10,206 nucleotides of DNA from an uncultured Thermomicrobiales bacterium (GTDB taxonomy: Bacteria; Chloroflexota; Chloroflexia; Thermomicrobiales; Thermomicrobiaceae): assembly GCA_937891245.1 (NCBI GenBank), contig CALAGB010000529.1:1-10206 (forward strand), written 5' to 3'. Of this stretch, positions 1-6,657 are shown one piece after another (position 1 is the stretch's first letter; each line of letters opens with the position of its first letter). Under the pieces are notes generated by a model. It had not been told where the DNA came from and did no database searches. It saw only the letters and a list, made by a program, of their open reading frames with translations. The translations under genes were made by a program, and so were the position numbers.

Positions 1-2
1 CA

Positions 3-134
3 CGTGGACGGCGGGTAACCGACCGGAGCGAAGCCGTGCTCATGGTCGAGGGTGGCATTCCATTCACCGATCCGGTTCAACGCGTGCGGATGCCGCACGG
101 CACCGGAACGGCATGGGTCAGCCGTCCGTGTTAG
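3..134 (+). CDS. Possible C-terminal tail of an unidentified protein (partial)
   Basis: The third forward frame is open from the left edge to a TAG stop at 132-134 and gives about 43 residues. It reads as a plausible protein end, with the segments SEAVLMVEGGIPFTDP and a basic-aromatic tail ending WVSRPC. Roughly two thirds of codons end in G or C, which is compatible with coding in this genome but not decisive. No motif identifies a family. The second frame is also open to 235 but is much richer in arginine, serine and histidine and looks like noise. No terminator is visible after the stop. The gene body would lie left of the window. Confidence is low because of the short length. Confidence 0.3.
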   Translation, partial: RGRRVTDRSEAVLMVEGGIPFTDPVQRVRMPHGTGTAWVSRPC

Positions 135-395
135 CACTTCGACAGAACAACGATTCCGTGCCTGATCGCGCGACGCAAACACGTCGTGAGCGGTCATTTC
201 AAATGGTGCTCCCAATGGACTTTGAGCGAAGCTGACGTGTGCGCGTGGCCGAGAGCGGTGCCGATCCACCCCGAACCATCCCGAACCGGGTCGTGCCCGG
301 CACCAGCGCCGGAGAGTACTGCGCGGGCGACTGCGTGGGAGGCGAGGCCGTCGCGCGCACACGCCAGCTCCGCTCAGGTCCATGTTCTCCAGCGT
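135..395. other. Intergenic region upstream of the initiator tRNA, nothing recognised
   Basis: No reading frame here has a convincing start, Shine-Dalgarno site or family motif. I could not find a well-spaced pair of -35 and -10 hexamers in front of the tRNA. The tRNA promoter must lie here unless the tRNA is read through from the upstream gene. Confidence 0.4.
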
Positions 396-467
<72 letters not shown>

Positions 468-471
468 CCCC

Positions 472-513
472 GATTGACCGGCTCGTGGATTTCCACGAGC
501 CGGTCAGTCTTTT
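472..513 (+). terminator. Rho-independent terminator of the tRNA-fMet gene
   Basis: Arms 472-489 and 492-509 form an 18-bp GC-rich stem with a single G-T wobble (T474 with G507) and only two bases (490-491) between the arms. In RNA the top pairs would open to give a normal loop. The run TCTTTT (508-513) follows. The hairpin starts five bases after the tRNA end, so it ends a monocistronic transcript. On the minus strand the hairpin lacks a T tract, so it is not an obvious terminator for the convergent lipoprotein gene. Confidence 0.9.
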
Positions 514-603
514 AAGTCGCTCGCGCGGTAGCGCGGAGTTCTTGGTGTCTGGAGCTCTCTGCTCTCTACGCCGTTGCGTCTCCGTGCGAGGAATTCACCT
601 CCA

Positions 604-1932
604 TTACGACGAAAGCGGCAGGTCGGTCTGGCAGATGCTGCTGCCGTCGCCGGCGTCGAGGTAGACGAGGCGGCGGGCCGCTTCTCCGGTCGGTTTCGTG
701 CCGGAGAGTGTCACGAGCCAGACTGCGTCGGGACGCTGCGAGAATTCGCGGCAAACGCCCGGCGTCGTTTCCCGCGCGGCCTTCTCCGAAACGAGTTGCG
801 CATCGTCGACGGTCACCTGGGTCAGGCTGCTGATCGCGGTCGCGAGCGAGATCGCCGTATCCTGGCCGATGAACGGACCGGGTCCGATGTCGGCTTTGGC
901 CGTCAACGTCGGGTCCATCGGGTCGGTGATCCCGAGCGGTTTGGTGAAGGTGAGGCTATCGGCCATCCCGGTAAAGCTCGTCAGGATATTCGGATCGAGC
1001 GCCAGGCCGTCGGTGAAGCTCAGGCTCAGTACGCCGGTGTTGCCGTTGTAATCGAAGACCAGTCGGATCGTCCGCTGATGGCCGCGGTCCGTTTCGTCGC
1101 CCACGACATCGACCAGACGGGCGAGGGCCGGGCCCGCCTGGGCCATCAGACGACGATCACCGACGAGTGGAGGCGGCGGGACGCTATCCGGTTCCTCGGT
1201 CCAATGCGTCTCACCAGCCGTGACCGCGAGCATTACGCTTTGCGTCCTGCCATCCGCACGGAAGGTTGCCGTGACGACCGAGCCGACGTTGCGTGATTCT
1301 TGAACCTGCCAGCCGCTGGGATAGTGCAAGCCGATCCCGACCGTGGCATCGCTCCAGTCCTGCCAGCCGCTCGTGTCGACGCCCGTCGAGGTGGCACTGG
1401 CAACCGGCTGACCGACGCCATCATCGATTCGATCAAGGATGAACAGGCTCTTCGCCTCGGGGCAGCTGGCGTAGTCGGGATCGAGCATATGGCCGTGCAG
1501 TTGGCCACGCACCGGCAGATCGACGATCCCAAGACGATACGGAATCACCAGCTTCAGTGACGGCACGCTTTTCGGGAGCAGATTAGGCAACGTGACGCCC
1601 GCGACCGAGAACTCGGTGGCAAACGCGTCGTCGGTGAGTGGTGGCAGGCGGTCGACGACGACCGGGCAATTGACCGGTGCACTGCCGCTTCCTTCGGTCT
1701 GGACCGGTGTCGGGTTGATTCGCGCATTGAGAGTCAACGTCTGGCGCGCGCTGCCGGGTGGAAGCGTGGCAATCCAATCAACGGCCTCGCGCACGCTGAG
1801 CATGCCGGAGGCCCCGGTTGGTGTGGCGGTGGTGGCGGGATGATTCGCGGAGCTTCCCGCGTTTATGCACGACGGAAAGAGGAGCACGAGGAGCGACCAG
1901 ATGAGCGCGCGCTTGGCGGTTGATGCGTTCAG
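604..1932 (-). CDS. Secreted, probable lipoprotein with PsbP-like and PepSY-like regions
   Basis: Hypothetical exported protein of about 442 residues. From a CTG codon at 1932-1930 the N-terminus is a classic signal peptide: two basic residues (K7, R8), a hydrophobic core at 9-20, then FPSC with Cys22 as likely lipidated residue, though the lipobox is poor (Phe and Pro at -3 and -2). A Ser/Thr/Ala-rich linker follows at 26-42. Residues about 190-330 resemble the PsbP-like domain of many bacterial lipoproteins: a GLHYPSGW motif at 201-208 and an ILTSF..M..SLTF ending near 316-329. The C-terminus (about 352-442) looks PepSY-like, with an alternating strand VWLVTLSG and a closing VYLDAGDG. Cys pairs 89/157 and 394/434 could form disulfides. 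The start is chosen because a perfect AGGAGG lies 5 bases upstream of the CTG. In-frame GTG (1956) and TTG (1962) are more conventional but have no good ribosome site. The open frame continues far upstream, but there it is antisense to the aminopeptidase gene. The function is unknown. Confidence 0.8.
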   Translation of the reverse strand: MNASTAKRALIWSLLVLLFPSCINAGSSANHPATTATPTGASGMLSVREAVDWIATLPPGSARQTLTLNARINPTPVQTEGSGSAPVNCPVVVDRLPPLTDDAFATEFSVAGVTLPNLLPKSVPSLKLVIPYRLGIVDLPVRGQLHGHMLDPDYASCPEAKSLFILDRIDDGVGQPVASATSTGVDTSGWQDWSDATVGIGLHYPSGWQVQESRNVGSVVTATFRADGRTQSVMLAVTAGETHWTEEPDSVPPPPLVGDRRLMAQAGPALARLVDVVGDETDRGHQRTIRLVFDYNGNTGVLSLSFTDGLALDPNILTSFTGMADSLTFTKPLGITDPMDPTLTAKADIGPGPFIGQDTAISLATAISSLTQVTVDDAQLVSEKAARETTPGVCREFSQRPDAVWLVTLSGTKPTGEAARRLVYLDAGDGSSICQTDLPLSS

Positions 1933-1937
1933 CCGAT

Positions 1938-1943
1938 CCTCCT
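1938..1943 (-). promoter_or_regulatory. Ribosome binding site AGGAGG that points to a CTG start
   Basis: Reading the minus strand, AGGAGG is followed by five bases and then the in-frame CTG at 1932-1930. There is no ATG, GTG or TTG within normal spacing, so this site decides the unusual start proposed for the lipoprotein gene. Confidence 0.55.
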
Positions 1944-1995
1944 GCTGATAAGCCACGAACAACCCGCGTCTGGTCGCCGGAACGGAATCGTTCGT

Positions 1996-2001
1996 ATTAT
2001 A
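1996..2001 (-). promoter_or_regulatory. Perfect TATAAT -10 element for the lipoprotein gene
   Basis: The minus strand reads TATAAT at 2001-1996, preceded by TGAC. A matching -35 hexamer at 16-18 bp is not visible, so the promoter may lean on its -10 or on an activator. Transcription would start near 1989, giving a leader of about 55 bases before the CTG start. The plus strand here also contains TATTAT and TATAGT (1995-2003), so the same AT-rich island may serve the divergent aminopeptidase gene. Confidence 0.5.
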
Positions 2002-2097
2002 GTCAGTGGGCTTGCCTACGGCGTGGCTGTGGCTTGCCAGTGCGGAAACGGATGGGATCGGCACGGCGCCGGTTCGTTCGACTGAGAAAGGATCGCG

Positions 2098-3207
2098 ATG
2101 ATGCGTGATGACCGGATCGAGCGGCTGGCGCGGGTTCTGACTGAATATTCGATGGAGGTTCGGCCGGGCGATTCCGTCGTGCTCTCGGGCGGGGTGCTGG
2201 CGTTGCCGCTGCTTCGCGCTGCGTACCGTTCGACGCTCGCCCTCGGCGGCAACCCGGCAATCGAGGTGTTGGTGCCGGAAGTGCTTGAGATCCTGCTGAG
2301 CGAGGGGAGCGACGAACAGCTCGCCACGATTAATCCATTTGAACGGATCGGCTCGGAACAGGCCGATGCGTACCTGCGCGTCAGCGCCTCGGAAAATACG
2401 CGCGCGATGACGGCGATCGCTCCTGCGCGCCAGCAGGCGTATGCGCGAGCGCGTGCTGACGTGGGCGCGCGGCGAATGGCACGGGCCGCTTCGGGCGAAC
2501 TGCGCTGGTCGTCGACCGTCTATCCCACCCAGGCGCACGCACAGGAAGCTGAGATGTCGCTGGGGGAGTACGAGGAGTTCATCGCGGCGGCCGGCTGGCT
2601 TGACGACCCCGATCCGGTAGCGCGCTGGCGTGCGGTCGGTGCCGAGCAGGCACGCCTGATCGACTGGCTGACGCCGAAGCAAGAAGTACACGTCGTCGCG
2701 CCTGATACCGATTTGCGCGTCAAGATCGCGGGCCGCAGCTGGATCAACTCGGATGGTCACCGCAACTTCCCGAGTGGCGAGATCTTCGTCGGTCCGGTCG
2801 AGGATTCCGTCGAAGGGCATATCCGCTTCAGCTTCGCTTCGATCGTCCAGGGACGCGAGGTCGACGACATCCATCTCTGGTTCGAGCAGGGGAAGGTGGT
2901 GCGCGCCGAGGCGGGCAAGAATCAGGAATTCCTCGACGCCATGCTCAATACCGACGCCGGAGCGCGCTACCTCGGCGAGTTTGCCTTCGGTACCAACGAC
3001 AACATCTCGCGCTTCACCCGCAACACGCTGTTTGACGAGAAGATGGGCGGCACGGTGCATATGGCACTCGGTGCCGGTTACCCCGACAGCGGCTCGCAGA
3101 ACCGCAGCGCGATCCACTGGGATCTGATTCGCGATCTGCGCGGCGGCGGCGAGGTCTGGGTTGACGGCGAACTGTTCGAGAAAGACGGCAAGATCGTCGT
3201 CAAGTAA
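2098..3207 (+). CDS. M29-family metalloaminopeptidase (thermophilic aminopeptidase / AmpS type)
   Basis: A 369-residue cytoplasmic enzyme expected to remove N-terminal amino acids from peptides using a two-metal centre. The family signature residues can be read directly. Glu228 lies in SGEIFVGPVEDS, Glu294 in RYLGEFAFGTN, His321 and Tyr328 in GGTVHMALGAGYPDSG, and His340/Asp342 in SAIHWDLI. The 66-residue spacing between the two glutamates, the 7-residue His-Tyr spacing and the HxD pair match the metal ligands and catalytic tyrosine known for Thermus AmpT and staphylococcal AmpS. The protein is about 40 residues shorter than those enzymes (roughly 410), with the loss mainly in the N-terminal half and the loop before HxD. 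AAAGGA (2087-2092) precedes tandem ATG codons at 2098 and 2101; either could be used. The sulfurtransferase gene follows after 42 bp without a terminator, which suggests co-transcription. Confidence 0.93.
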   Translation: MMRDDRIERLARVLTEYSMEVRPGDSVVLSGGVLALPLLRAAYRSTLALGGNPAIEVLVPEVLEILLSEGSDEQLATINPFERIGSEQADAYLRVSASENTRAMTAIAPARQQAYARARADVGARRMARAASGELRWSSTVYPTQAHAQEAEMSLGEYEEFIAAAGWLDDPDPVARWRAVGAEQARLIDWLTPKQEVHVVAPDTDLRVKIAGRSWINSDGHRNFPSGEIFVGPVEDSVEGHIRFSFASIVQGREVDDIHLWFEQGKVVRAEAGKNQEFLDAMLNTDAGARYLGEFAFGTNDNISRFTRNTLFDEKMGGTVHMALGAGYPDSGSQNRSAIHWDLIRDLRGGGEVWVDGELFEKDGKIVVK

Positions 3208-3249
3208 GCGGACCGGTACGCCTTATTCGACATAAAAAGGGAACAAACT

Positions 3250-4116
3250 ATGTCCAGCACAAAGATCGAACCATTGGTAGAAAGCGGTTGGCTCGAAGAC
3301 CATCTCGACGACCCCGATCTGCGCATTCTCGATTGCACCGTCAAGCTCGGTCCCGACGGCGCGGTGAGCGGCCGGGAGGATTGGGAGGCGGCACACATCC
3401 CTGGGAGCGCCTTTGCCGATCTGATCCATGACCTGTCGGATCCGAACAACACACGCTATTCGTTTCCCTTCCCGCCGGCCGAGCAATTCGCGCGCGAGAT
3501 GTCGAAGCTCGGGGTGGGGGACGGGACGCATGTGGTGCTTTACGACGCCGGCCCGAATATGTGGGCGGCGCGTCTCTGGTGGATGCTGCGCGCCTATGGT
3601 TTCGATAACGCCGGGGTGCTGGGCGGCGGCTTCGCGCGCTGGACGCGTGAAGATCGACCGGTTTCGAGCGAGGTGCGGAGTTTCCCTGCCGGCAATTTCG
3701 AGGCTCGGCCGCGGCCGGATCTGATCACGACGAAGGATGAGGTGCTGGCCTCGATCAACAGCGGTGATCGCTGCATCATCAATGCGCTCTCGCCCGAAGC
3801 GCATTCCGGCCGCAGGCCACCGCGCCATGGCCGGCCCGGTCACATCACATCGAGCGTCAACGTGCCGGCCAGCGGTGCCGGCTCGATTCTCGACCCCGAT
3901 TCCTTGACATATCTACCGCTGGACCAGATTCGCGCGAAATTCAAGGAAGCCGGTGCGCTCGATCAAGAGCGTGTCATCACGTACTGCGGCGGCGGCATCG
4001 CGGCCAGCAGCGCAGCCTTCGCGCTGCACCTCATCGGCGTCGATAACGTCGCCGTCTACGACGGCTCCCTCTCCGAATGGGCCAACGACCCGAGCCTGCC
4101 GATGGAGGTGGACTAG
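3250..4116 (+). CDS. sseA: Two-domain sulfurtransferase (SseA / thiosulfate or 3-mercaptopyruvate sulfurtransferase family)
   Basis: A 288-residue tandem rhodanese, the usual length for this family. It moves a sulfane sulfur from thiosulfate or 3-mercaptopyruvate to an acceptor such as cyanide or a thiol, through a persulfide on one cysteine. The N-terminal domain (about 8-140) shows HIPGSAFADL near 49-58 and VVLYDAG near 95-101, where Asp99 occupies the place of the catalytic cysteine, as expected for the inactive first domain. The C-terminal domain (about 158-285) has GHITSSVNVPA near 198-207 and the active loop C246-GGGIA. This loop differs from CGSGVTA (MST-like) and CRKGVTA (rhodanese-like), so the preferred donor cannot be read from it. 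The closing strand VAVYDGSLSEW is typical. AGGGA (3238-3242) lies seven bases before the ATG. There is no signal peptide, so it should be cytoplasmic. It is probably co-transcribed with the upstream aminopeptidase; a shared pathway is not obvious. Confidence 0.92.
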   Translation: MSSTKIEPLVESGWLEDHLDDPDLRILDCTVKLGPDGAVSGREDWEAAHIPGSAFADLIHDLSDPNNTRYSFPFPPAEQFAREMSKLGVGDGTHVVLYDAGPNMWAARLWWMLRAYGFDNAGVLGGGFARWTREDRPVSSEVRSFPAGNFEARPRPDLITTKDEVLASINSGDRCIINALSPEAHSGRRPPRHGRPGHITSSVNVPASGAGSILDPDSLTYLPLDQIRAKFKEAGALDQERVITYCGGGIAASSAAFALHLIGVDNVAVYDGSLSEWANDPSLPMEVD

Positions 4117-4171
4117 CGGTCAGCTCCCGGCTGACACGGCCCGAAACTCGAATTGACCTGCCGGCCGCCGA

Positions 4172-4215
4172 CCCGGTGAGCCACGCCTCGGCTCGCCGGG
4201 CCCGGTCTTCTCTCC
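4172..4215 (+). terminator. Terminator-like hairpin after the sulfurtransferase gene
   Basis: CCCGGTGAGCC (4172-4182) pairs with GGCTCGCCGGG (4190-4200) in an 11-bp stem with one G-T wobble and a 7-base loop. It is followed by a pyrimidine-rich stretch (TCTTCTCTC) rather than a pure T run. A smaller hairpin, GTCAGC/GCTGAC (4119-4135), sits immediately after the stop codon. Together they probably end the aminopeptidase-sulfurtransferase transcript. Confidence 0.6.
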
Positions 4216-4239
4216 CGACCTGAGCGTTTGTTCAGAAGA

Positions 4240-4285
4240 TGACAATACTGTCACCTATGTTCCCTCATATTGACGATACTTGTCA
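4240..4285. promoter_or_regulatory. Duplicated dyad, candidate operator of the kinase/regulator operon
   Basis: TGACAATACTGTCA (4240-4253) and TGACGATACTTGTCA (4271-4285) each have TGAC(A) at one end and TGTCA at the other. They share the core ATACT in the same orientation, and their starts are 31 bp apart, close to three helical turns. The second copy overlaps a TTGACG that could be a -35 element. This arrangement fits cooperative binding of a dimeric regulator, possibly the NarL-type regulator encoded downstream. That role is inference. Confidence 0.5.
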
Positions 4286-4454
4286 TAAACGCCCTGTACA
4301 CTTTGGTCAAACCCTGATGTACCCGCAGGTGGACGTTGACGAATCGGTTCACCAAAGACACATTCGGAGCGTACCGATTCCTTCGTGATGAGATAACGGT
4401 GAGTTTCTCGGTCGAGCGGGCAGCCGCGCGAGGATCGCGGATCGTCAGGTAAAC

Positions 4455-5720
4455 GTGGTACACGCATTGGGTATTGATCACCATTGGCGCTCGACGGCTC
4501 GGATGGAAGGTAGGCGAGTTCCACGCTCGGGGACGGGGACGGCATTGCTCGAAGAATCGTTGGGAGCTGATTCGGCATTCCCGACCTGGTTACAGCCACA
4601 CAATGACGTTTCAGCCGAGTCCAACCGTTTGCCGTCGGTCGCGGTTGATCTTGCGGCGAGGCTGGTCGATGGCCGCCGGGCGTCGCTCTTGTTGCCATCG
4701 CCACAGGAAGATGGGCTGCTCACGCTCGCCGCGGCGACCGGCATCTCCAGGCCGATCATCAATCGCGTGCGCGTGCGGCTGGGCGAACCGGTCGCTGGCG
4801 CCGTCGCCCTCGAACGGCGACCGCTCCTTGTCAACCAGCGCGAGGTCAGGCCTGGCCACCGTGACCGGGGGTACCTGACGGGCGGCTTCCTGAGTGTGCC
4901 GGTGCCGCTCGCGGGGGGCGCGTGCGGCGTCCTGAGTGTCGCGGACGCTCGCCGTCCAGAGGGCTTCCAGGTCGCAGACTTGCGCGCGCTCGAAGCGCTG
5001 ACCACGCAGGTTACGACCGGTCTTGACCATCAACAGTTGCGTCAGCGCGCATACGCCGACGAACGCACCATCCATCAGCTTCGCCGCCAGGTGATCGAAG
5101 TGCAGGAAGCCGAACGCCAGCGTCTCGCGCGTGATTTGCACGATGAGGCGGGCCATGCGCTAACCGCCGCGGTATTGCGCCTCGACCTCGAGATCGCGAA
5201 GCAACTGGACGATTCCGCGGCGATTGTCGCGCTGAACCGAGCACGCGAGCAGTTGGTCGAATGTGCCCAGACGCTCCACACCATCGCCTTCAATCTGCGC
5301 CCACGTATCCTCGAAGATTTCGGCTTGCATGCAGCTCTGCGCAGTTTGGCACGTCACATCAGCGAGCAGTCGGATCTGCAGGTCGCGGTCGAGATTACCG
5401 GCGATGTTTGGACGCTGGCAGAGATGGAAGAGCTGGCGATCCTGCGGGTAGCGCAGGAGGCGCTCACCAACACGCAAAAACACGCTCATGCCAGCATAGT
5501 CCTGATCAGCCTGCACTACGATGCCCGCCAGCTGACGCTCCGCATCGAGGATGACGGGGTCGGGTTCGCGCCAGCTTCATCTGGTTCGCCCGCTAAACGC
5601 GAACGCGTATCGATGGGCATCCACGGCATGTGCGAACGAATCGAGCTGCTCAACGGCTCCTTTTGGATCGGTCCCGGTTCGTACGGTGGCACAGTGGTTT
5701 CGGCTGTTCTTCCGCGCTAG
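4455..5720 (+). CDS. Soluble GAF-domain sensor histidine kinase (HisKA_3, NarX/DegS-like)
   Basis: A 421-residue cytoplasmic kinase that should autophosphorylate on His229 and pass the phosphate to the regulator encoded 25 bp downstream. Residues about 60-192 form a GAF sensor domain, with GEPVAGAV and a late SVPVPLAGGACGVLSV segment. A charged coiled-coil linker (193-220) leads into the H-box EAERQRLARDLHDEAGH. The ATPase domain (about 327-421) contains the N-box E335-ALTN339, the G1 motif DDGVGF (366-371), and GIHGMCERIELLNG (from 388). No membrane helix is visible, so the signal must be intracellular or diffusible; the GAF ligand cannot be predicted. The three cysteines seen (157, 273, 393) are not arranged as an iron-sulfur or haem site. 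The GTG start at 4455 is the earliest in frame and has only a weak AGGT upstream; ATG at 4503 (residue 17) or later TTG codons are possible. The first 50 residues look disordered. Confidence 0.92.
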   Translation: MVHALGIDHHWRSTARMEGRRVPRSGTGTALLEESLGADSAFPTWLQPHNDVSAESNRLPSVAVDLAARLVDGRRASLLLPSPQEDGLLTLAAATGISRPIINRVRVRLGEPVAGAVALERRPLLVNQREVRPGHRDRGYLTGGFLSVPVPLAGGACGVLSVADARRPEGFQVADLRALEALTTQVTTGLDHQQLRQRAYADERTIHQLRRQVIEVQEAERQRLARDLHDEAGHALTAAVLRLDLEIAKQLDDSAAIVALNRAREQLVECAQTLHTIAFNLRPRILEDFGLHAALRSLARHISEQSDLQVAVEITGDVWTLAEMEELAILRVAQEALTNTQKHAHASIVLISLHYDARQLTLRIEDDGVGFAPASSGSPAKRERVSMGIHGMCERIELLNGSFWIGPGSYGGTVVSAVLPR

Positions 5721-5745
5721 ACGGCACGTTGAGGAGAGGGACGAG

Positions 5746-6480
5746 ATGCTGGTGACTGCAACGAGCGACCAGGTGGGCGATTCGATCCAGCCGGTGGAGG
5801 TGGCGACCGACGCGATCGCGGTGATTCTGATCGAAGACCACACGATCGTGCGCGAGGGCTTGAAGCTGATCATTAATCAGATGCGCGATATTCGCTTGCT
5901 CGGGGACGCAGCGACCGGCAGCGAGGGCCTAGCGTTGTTCAAGCGGCTGGTGCACCGCGCAGAGCCGGTGGATGTCGTGATTACCGACCTCGGTCTGCCG
6001 GACATCAGCGGCATCGAGGTCGCACAGGCGGTCAAAGTATTGCGTCCGGAGACGGCGGTGCTCATCCTCTCGATGCATGCCGACCCGGAGCACGTTGCCA
6101 GCATCCTGGACGCTGGGATCGATGGCTACCTCCTCAAGCAGGCGACACCGTCTGAGCTGGTCGATGGGATCCGTGCCGTGGCACATGGAGGCATGGCGCT
6201 CTCACCGACAGTCGCTCGACGCCTCCTCAATCATGTGCAACGGCAAAAGGACGATGAGGCCAGTCGCCAGAGCCTGACCGAGCGTGAGTTACAGGTGCTC
6301 GCGATGATCGCACAAGGTGCGACGAGCAAGGAGATCGCTCACGATCTCGTGCTCAGCGTGAAGACGGTGGAAAACCACCGTGCCCGTATCCTCGAGAAAC
6401 TGGATGCGGTCAATACCGCCGCCGCGATTGGGCGAGCCTACGAGCTGGGGCTGATGAAGGAGCCTTCCAGCCGTCGTTGA
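5746..6480 (+). CDS. NarL/FixJ-family response regulator (receiver plus LuxR-type HTH)
   Basis: A 244-residue DNA-binding regulator and the expected partner of the kinase just upstream. The receiver domain (about 24-142) is complete: acidic pocket Glu30-Asp31, phosphoacceptor Asp81 in VVITDLGLPD, Ser109 in ILSMHAD, and Lys131 in GYLLK. A linker leads to a LuxR/GerE helix-turn-helix (about 176-238) with LTERELQVLAMIAQG, SKEIAHDL and the recognition helix VKTVENHRARILEKL. The ATG at 5746 is chosen because GAGGAGAGGG (5731-5740) lies just upstream. The longer open frame to 5551 is antisense-like in composition and overlaps the kinase gene. The N-terminal 22 residues before the receiver are an extension not usual in the family. 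With all phosphorylation residues present it should be a switchable regulator. Targets may include its own promoter and the pilin genes downstream (inference from position). Confidence 0.95.
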   Translation: MLVTATSDQVGDSIQPVEVATDAIAVILIEDHTIVREGLKLIINQMRDIRLLGDAATGSEGLALFKRLVHRAEPVDVVITDLGLPDISGIEVAQAVKVLRPETAVLILSMHADPEHVASILDAGIDGYLLKQATPSELVDGIRAVAHGGMALSPTVARRLLNHVQRQKDDEASRQSLTERELQVLAMIAQGATSKEIAHDLVLSVKTVENHRARILEKLDAVNTAAAIGRAYELGLMKEPSSRR

Positions 6481-6486
6481 TCGCCG

Positions 6487-6520
6487 ACCCTGCCCACTCT
6501 GACCCCCAATCCCGCAGGGT
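6487..6520 (+). repeat. Inverted repeat after the response regulator gene, weak terminator candidate
   Basis: ACCCTGC (6487-6493) and GCAGGGT (6514-6520) are perfect 7-base arms separated by 20 bases. The sequence that follows, AATTCCCCCTA, has no T run. It could be a weak terminator or processing site between the regulator and the next gene; the long loop makes this uncertain. Confidence 0.3.
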
Positions 6521-6593
6521 AATTCCCCCTATCCGCCGCTGGGAGGTTCTCGCCGGCCCGGTGGCGAGTACTGCTCATGTGCCGCGGTTTGGG

Positions 6594-6614
6594 ACTGTCT
6601 ATGCTGGAGACAGT
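6594..6614 (+). repeat. Hairpin or operator dyad upstream of the pseudo-receiver gene
   Basis: ACTGTCT (6594-6600) and AGACAGT (6608-6614) are perfect arms around a 7-base centre, ending 43 bases before the chosen GTG start. It may be a protein binding site or a small hairpin in the mRNA leader. It is not the same sequence as the dyads in front of the kinase gene. Confidence 0.4.
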
Positions 6615-6657
6615 TCACATCAGGTGCTGTTTCACGACTGACTACAAGGAGCGAGCG

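Larger units (their letters stand above)
4117..4454. other. 338-bp intergenic region in front of the histidine kinase gene
   Basis: The left part holds the hairpins that end the previous operon. From about 4225 base composition shifts to markedly more A and T than the flanking genes, as expected of a promoter region, and two similar dyads are present (4240-4253 and 4271-4285). TTGACG occurs at 4270-4275 and again at 4336-4341, either of which could act as a -35, but no good -10 hexamer sits at 16-18 bp from them. I see no small gene with a convincing start and ribosome site here. Confidence 0.6.

Noticed and set aside
522..535. Small hairpin CGCGC-GGTA-GCGCG between the tRNA terminator and the lipoprotein stop
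   Set aside because: The stem has only five base pairs and no T run on either strand, so it is a weak candidate for a terminator of the minus-strand gene.
574..1296. Long plus-strand open frame of 240 codons
   Set aside because: It is antisense to the lipoprotein gene, has no ribosome site, and is dominated by Arg, Asp, Ala and Gly as expected from reading a GC-rich gene backwards.
1933..3117. Upstream extension of the minus-strand lipoprotein frame to 837 residues
   Set aside because: The extension is antisense to the well-supported M29 aminopeptidase gene, lacks family motifs, and would place the signal peptide in the middle of the protein.
4251..4484. Minus-strand small open frames in the intergenic region before the kinase
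   Set aside because: No Shine-Dalgarno site or recognisable motif, and they run through the dyads and the start of the kinase gene.
5551..5745. Longer start for the response regulator
   Set aside because: It would overlap the kinase gene by about 170 bases and has no ribosome site, whereas ATG 5746 has an excellent GAGGAGAGGG upstream and gives a normal family length.
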